A stretch of DNA of 32,815 nt from an archaeon. GTDB lineage: Archaea; Nanobdellota; Nanobdellia; Woesearchaeales; GW2011-AR4. The notes below the pieces were generated by a model. That model had not been told where the DNA came from. It was given only the letters and a program-made list of their open reading frames with translations, and made no database searches. Numbering within the stretch: position 1 is the stretch's first letter; the number at the start of each line of letters is the position of its first letter. The position numbers were made by a program, and so were the translations under genes. Below are positions 29,577 to 32,815 of the stretch, one piece after another. The DNA lies in contig NZEC01000011.1 of assembly GCA_002688925.1 (NCBI GenBank), positions 1-32,815 of the forward strand, in the 5' to 3' direction.

Positions 29577-32500
29577 TTATGCACCACCTGCTGAATAATA
29601 AGCGTCTATTGCATCGAGTATTTCAATCAATGACGGGCTTCCTGTTGCATAGAAGCTGTCAATCATATCAAGTATGGCCTGTAATTCTGCACTTGCAGCA
29701 GTCTTACTTCCAATTGCAAAGTAGCTGAATCCAGGTGTCTCTGCTTCGTAATTGACATATGTATCGTCAGTTCCAGTGACCTTTACAGCAAGCCTGTTCC
29801 ACTTGTTATCATTATACCTGTATAAAGAGATATCATTGGATGCAAGATTACTGTCATCAAGCCATGATTTTGTAACTCTGAAGCTTATTTTTAAGGTTTC
29901 TGCATCACTATCCACAATATTCTTCTTATTGATTCTTAAATACTGGAATACTTTTGCAGCTGCAGCTGCTGAAACCGGCTTTTTAGTTAAGGCTTGAACC
30001 TCGATTTCTACATCGCTCAACTCGGATTTAATATTATCAACAGTAACTTTGGTTATTCCTACTGTTGACTTATCAACATCTAAGCTGAAAGATGAGCCAG
30101 CAGGTACTGAATTCCAGACCTGTGCTTTTGAATCTGAAACCGTGCTTACTGCTGCAGCTCCTCCGCCACCTGTACCAGTTCCTGCTGCTGATTCTTCTTC
30201 TTCTTCATCTTCATCAGCTGCAGGGCTTGTTGTGAATTGGAATGTACCATTCTTAGCAAGATTACCATTAAAGTCATATAAACTAATATTGTAATAATAT
30301 GTTGTGCCGGAACTTAAACCAGTTAAAGTCACAGACTGCGATTGGCTGAAGTCTGTTTGCATCCCATTTGTAAATGAACTTCCATTAGTTGGAATTACAG
30401 TTGCATTCACTGATTCATTAACATTGCTTACAGTAATAGTTGCTCCGCTTGAGCTTACACTGCTTGCAGTTGGTCCAGGAGTGTTTGATGCTGTGCCATC
30501 TGACATTTCAAAAGTCATGTTTGTTTCATTAATATTGCCTGATGCATCTGTTACATTATAAGTTATATTATAAGCACCATCCTTAAACCTAACCTCGTCC
30601 CAAGTACAAACCTTATCATTTCCTAATGTAATAGGAGTTGCTGCACTTGATACATTGCTTGTAGCTGAGCTTTTAGTTGTATCTGTCAAGTTCAGTATGT
30701 ATTTACAACTTGTAGCATCAGAGCTTACAGTCACATTCGGAACAAACCCGCTTACTCCTTGTGGTGTTGCAGGAGTATTTATTGCTACAGTTGGCGCTCT
30801 TGAATCATTACCACCGCCAGCAGCAGAGAAGTGAGGCACGAATAGTAATGTTTTGCCACCACCAGTATTATTCCAGCATGGAGTTGTTGTTGTTCGACTA
30901 AAGTCAGCAGTACATTTACTTACATTAGTCCTATCAGTTAAGTCATCTGAATTTGAGAACCACCATATTTCTTGTGCTAGGCGATTAGCTCCAGATATGT
31001 TAAATGGCAATAGAACCTTGCCGAAATAACTATTTGTATCATTAATAAATTCATCTAAGCTTGAATTAAAGTATACAAAATCAAAGAGGTCAGCTGTAAT
31101 GTTATTCTCAATTCCTGCAATAATCCCAGCATCATCTATTAAAATAGAGAAGTTTATCTTATCCCAATTAGCAGCAGAGCCATTCAGTTCTGTTATTGTT
31201 ACATTAATGCTGTCTAAATCAGTAGATGAATTTAGATTTATAAATATTTCAAAAGTATTGTCAATATCTGTTGTATTTGCTAGTCCGTAACCTCCTCCAA
31301 CATCCTTTTTTCTAATAGTAACATTTACTGGAACACTATTCAGTGTCCTTAAATAACTAGCAATGCTATTATTTATTTCGCCAGCTTTTATTGGCCCAGT
31401 CTGAACAAATGTTATTACACTGCTGTTTCTTTCATTTCCTAATGTATCATTAGCCCATATTTTAATTGTATGGGTTCCAGGAGTAAAGTTGGCATTCACA
31501 CTTATAAAAGAGACATTTTCTCCTTGGTATGTTGCTAAAAATGCACCAATTGCAGTTCCATTTAGACTACTGTTTAGAGTATTGCTGCCATCCAAGTAAA
31601 ACCCAGCACTATCAATTCTGCTCATACTATCAAATGCAGAAATATTTATCTGTGTAAGGTCTGAATACCTTGCTCCATCAACAGGGCTATGAACAGTTAA
31701 GGTTGGCGCATAATCATCGACTGCAAACTGGAAACTTGCTGTTTGAGTATTTCCTGCATCATCAGACACTTCTATTGTTACTGTTCGATTTTTCTCTTCA
31801 TCAGCAGGACAAAGTGTAGTATCCGAAACATTCTCATGGAAAGGATATATGAAACTTAGATTTGCTACAGGGAAATTTCCACTTGAACTTGCAATTACAT
31901 GATTTGTTGTATTACATGTTGATGTCCATGTAAAATTTTTCATCTTGCCTGTTGCGCCATTTGTTGCAGTAAAGTTAAGACCAGTTCTAATCGTTACATT
32001 GGATTGATTTACAGCTGATAAGCCATTTTCTAAACTACTTAAAGTAATTGTTGGAGTAACTCCGCTTTCTATGGTAAAGTTATGGAATTCTCTCTCTAAA
32101 TTGTTCCATGAATCAATTGCAGTTACTACAATATAATGTGAGCCATTTCCTAATGAACAGCCAGCTGTTGACTCGATTTGGAATGATCCGTTTCTCCATC
32201 CTCTTCCACTATCTCCTGTTTCTACATGGTATGCTTGAAGACTTGCTGAAGAACTGAAGAATGCAGATTTTTTACAGATATCATATCCTCCGGTAGAAGC
32301 AGGAGCTAAAGTGCCATCAACACTTATGTTTATACTAGTCAATGCACTCCCTTCATTTACAGCCCAACTTATTAATGGCCTTGTATCCGATATATTACTT
32401 CCATTAACTGAAATTGTTCCATTAATGGTTATAGTTGGCACTGTAGTATCATTAATCTGGATTGTAATGTTTTGAATTGTTAAAGTAGTATTTATATTGC

Positions 32501-32815
32501 CTACTGTATCATTAGCCACAACCCTAAACGACACATTATCACCTTCATATATATTATGCCCAATTGGTGGAGTAAAAGATAGGTTAATCCAGCTTGAATT
32601 GCGAGATGCTCTATAATTTGAAGGAGATTGACTTACAGTTACCCAACTTGAACTGCTCTCATTATAAGCCTGCAATGCTCCCTGCAATACCTGCGTCAAA
32701 TTATCAGTAAAGTTAGCGAATGCATATAATGTTACACCTTGTGCCCTTGACACACCTTCTCCTGTACCTAATTCTATGGCGCTATTGCCCCCTCCGGTTA
32801 CATTAAATGTTGATG
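29577..32815 (-). CDS. giant multi-domain surface protein with PGF-pre-PGF domain (N-terminus beyond window)
   Basis: At least 1,078 residues are visible. The frame is still open at the window edge, so the GTG at 32753 is not a trustworthy start. Several Ig-like/fibronectin-like repeats, rich in Asn-x-Ser/Thr sequons, run from the N-terminal side (for example the domains beginning near TVPTITINGT, YAPTLTVHSPVDG and SRAPTVAINTP), then an FnIII-like domain (LSSGTTYYYNISLYDFNGN). An acidic/Gly-rich linker (DEDEEEEES then GTGTGGGG) leads to a PGF-pre-PGF domain (VWNSVPAGSSFSLDV ... PGFSYFAIGSK). The C-terminus is not the usual PGF-CTERM anchor but two related LD-x-ID-x-[FY]Y segments. An S-layer or adhesin role is likely; attachment may depend on the small anchored protein downstream. 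Confidence 0.85.
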   Translation of the reverse strand, partial: STFNVTGGGNSAIELGTGEGVSRAQGVTLYAFANFTDNLTQVLQGALQAYNESSSSWVTVSQSPSNYRASRNSSWINLSFTPPIGHNIYEGDNVSFRVVANDTVGNINTTLTIQNITIQINDTTVPTITINGTISVNGSNISDTRPLISWAVNEGSALTSINISVDGTLAPASTGGYDICKKSAFFSSSASLQAYHVETGDSGRGWRNGSFQIESTAGCSLGNGSHYIVVTAIDSWNNLEREFHNFTIESGVTPTITLSSLENGLSAVNQSNVTIRTGLNFTATNGATGKMKNFTWTSTCNTTNHVIASSSGNFPVANLSFIYPFHENVSDTTLCPADEEKNRTVTIEVSDDAGNTQTASFQFAVDDYAPTLTVHSPVDGARYSDLTQINISAFDSMSRIDSAGFYLDGSNTLNSSLNGTAIGAFLATYQGENVSFISVNANFTPGTHTIKIWANDTLGNERNSSVITFVQTGPIKAGEINNSIASYLRTLNSVPVNVTIRKKDVGGGYGLANTTDIDNTFEIFINLNSSTDLDSINVTITELNGSAANWDKINFSILIDDAGIIAGIENNITADLFDFVYFNSSLDEFINDTNSYFGKVLLPFNISGANRLAQEIWWFSNSDDLTDRTNVSKCTADFSRTTTTPCWNNTGGGKTLLFVPHFSAAGGGNDSRAPTVAINTPATPQGVSGFVPNVTVSSDATSCKYILNLTDTTKSSATSNVSSAATPITLGNDKVCTWDEVRFKDGAYNITYNVTDASGNINETNMTFEMSDGTASNTPGPTASSVSSSGATITVSNVNESVNATVIPTNGSSFTNGMQTDFSQSQSVTLTGLSSGTTYYYNISLYDFNGNLAKNGTFQFTTSPAADEDEEEEESAAGTGTGGGGAAAVSTVSDSKAQVWNSVPAGSSFSLDVDKSTVGITKVTVDNIKSELSDVEIEVQALTKKPVSAAAAAKVFQYLRINKKNIVDSDAETLKISFRVTKSWLDDSNLASNDISLYRYNDNKWNRLAVKVTGTDDTYVNYEAETPGFSYFAIGSKTAASAELQAILDMIDSFYATGSPSLIEILDAIDAYYSAGGA

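Noticed and set aside
32692-32753. GTG at 32753 as true start of the giant surface protein
   Set aside because: The frame stays open to the window edge with the same composition, and no signal peptide follows the GTG, so the N-terminus must lie beyond 32815.

Overview
The window looks like chromosomal DNA from an uncultivated DPANN archaeon, most likely of the Woesearchaeota/Pacearchaeota type. That lineage call is an inference from gene content and AT-rich, Lys/Asn-rich coding; the archaeal domain is well supported. It rests on archaeal 16S rRNA signatures, BRE/TATA-type promoters giving mostly leaderless starts, a few strong GAGGTG-type ribosome binding sites, archaeal NurA, a secreted Lon-like S16 protease, class III signal peptide pilins, a FlaI/TadA-like ATPase with TadC-like platform proteins, and a PGF-pre-PGF surface protein.

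Layout. 1-1171 holds the 5' four-fifths of a 16S rRNA gene on the minus strand, with its leader and promoter to about 1326. 1392-3354 holds a hemerythrin-like and a cupin gene, then nurA. 3360-7142 is an NAD module: an NAD-kinase-like protein fused to a winged helix (minus) diverges from a tight nadA-nadC-nadX operon. These three enzymes together take aspartate to nicotinate mononucleotide. 7194-9434 is topoisomerase I and 9570-11369 a membrane-anchored S16 protease.

11370-16836 is a rearranged accessory zone. It contains a candidate minus-strand small RNA, a lipoprotein-like phospholipase D/nuclease, a bacterial-type S-adenosylhomocysteine hydrolase divergent from an Lrp/AsnC regulator, a PfkB kinase (possibly for adenosine), and a two-helix RCK membrane protein with no canonical K+ filter. 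Perfect 76-bp direct and 84-bp inverted repeats, plus broken gene ends, show that the nuclease gene and the RCK gene were once joined tail to tail and were later cut and copied.

16843-28677 is a type IV pilus-like locus. It has two small class III pilins, a larger pilin-like protein, two proteins sharing a KKxG[VI]FFT N-terminus (one an 891-residue von Willebrand A adhesin candidate), a winged-helix/coiled-coil protein, the assembly ATPase, two membrane platform proteins, and finally two near-twin pilins behind a strong promoter. No prepilin peptidase is in view. 28927-32815 (minus) encodes a giant multi-domain surface protein, cut by the window edge, and a small membrane-anchored partner.

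Taken together, the right half builds and displays surface appendages, probably for attachment to other cells or surfaces. The left half supplies NAD and basic DNA maintenance. The least ordinary items are the NAD-kinase/HTH fusion with a palindrome in the shared promoter region, the rearranged nuclease/RCK locus, the candidate small RNA carrying an anti-Shine-Dalgarno segment, and the pilus locus with a Cys/Trp-rich vWA protein.
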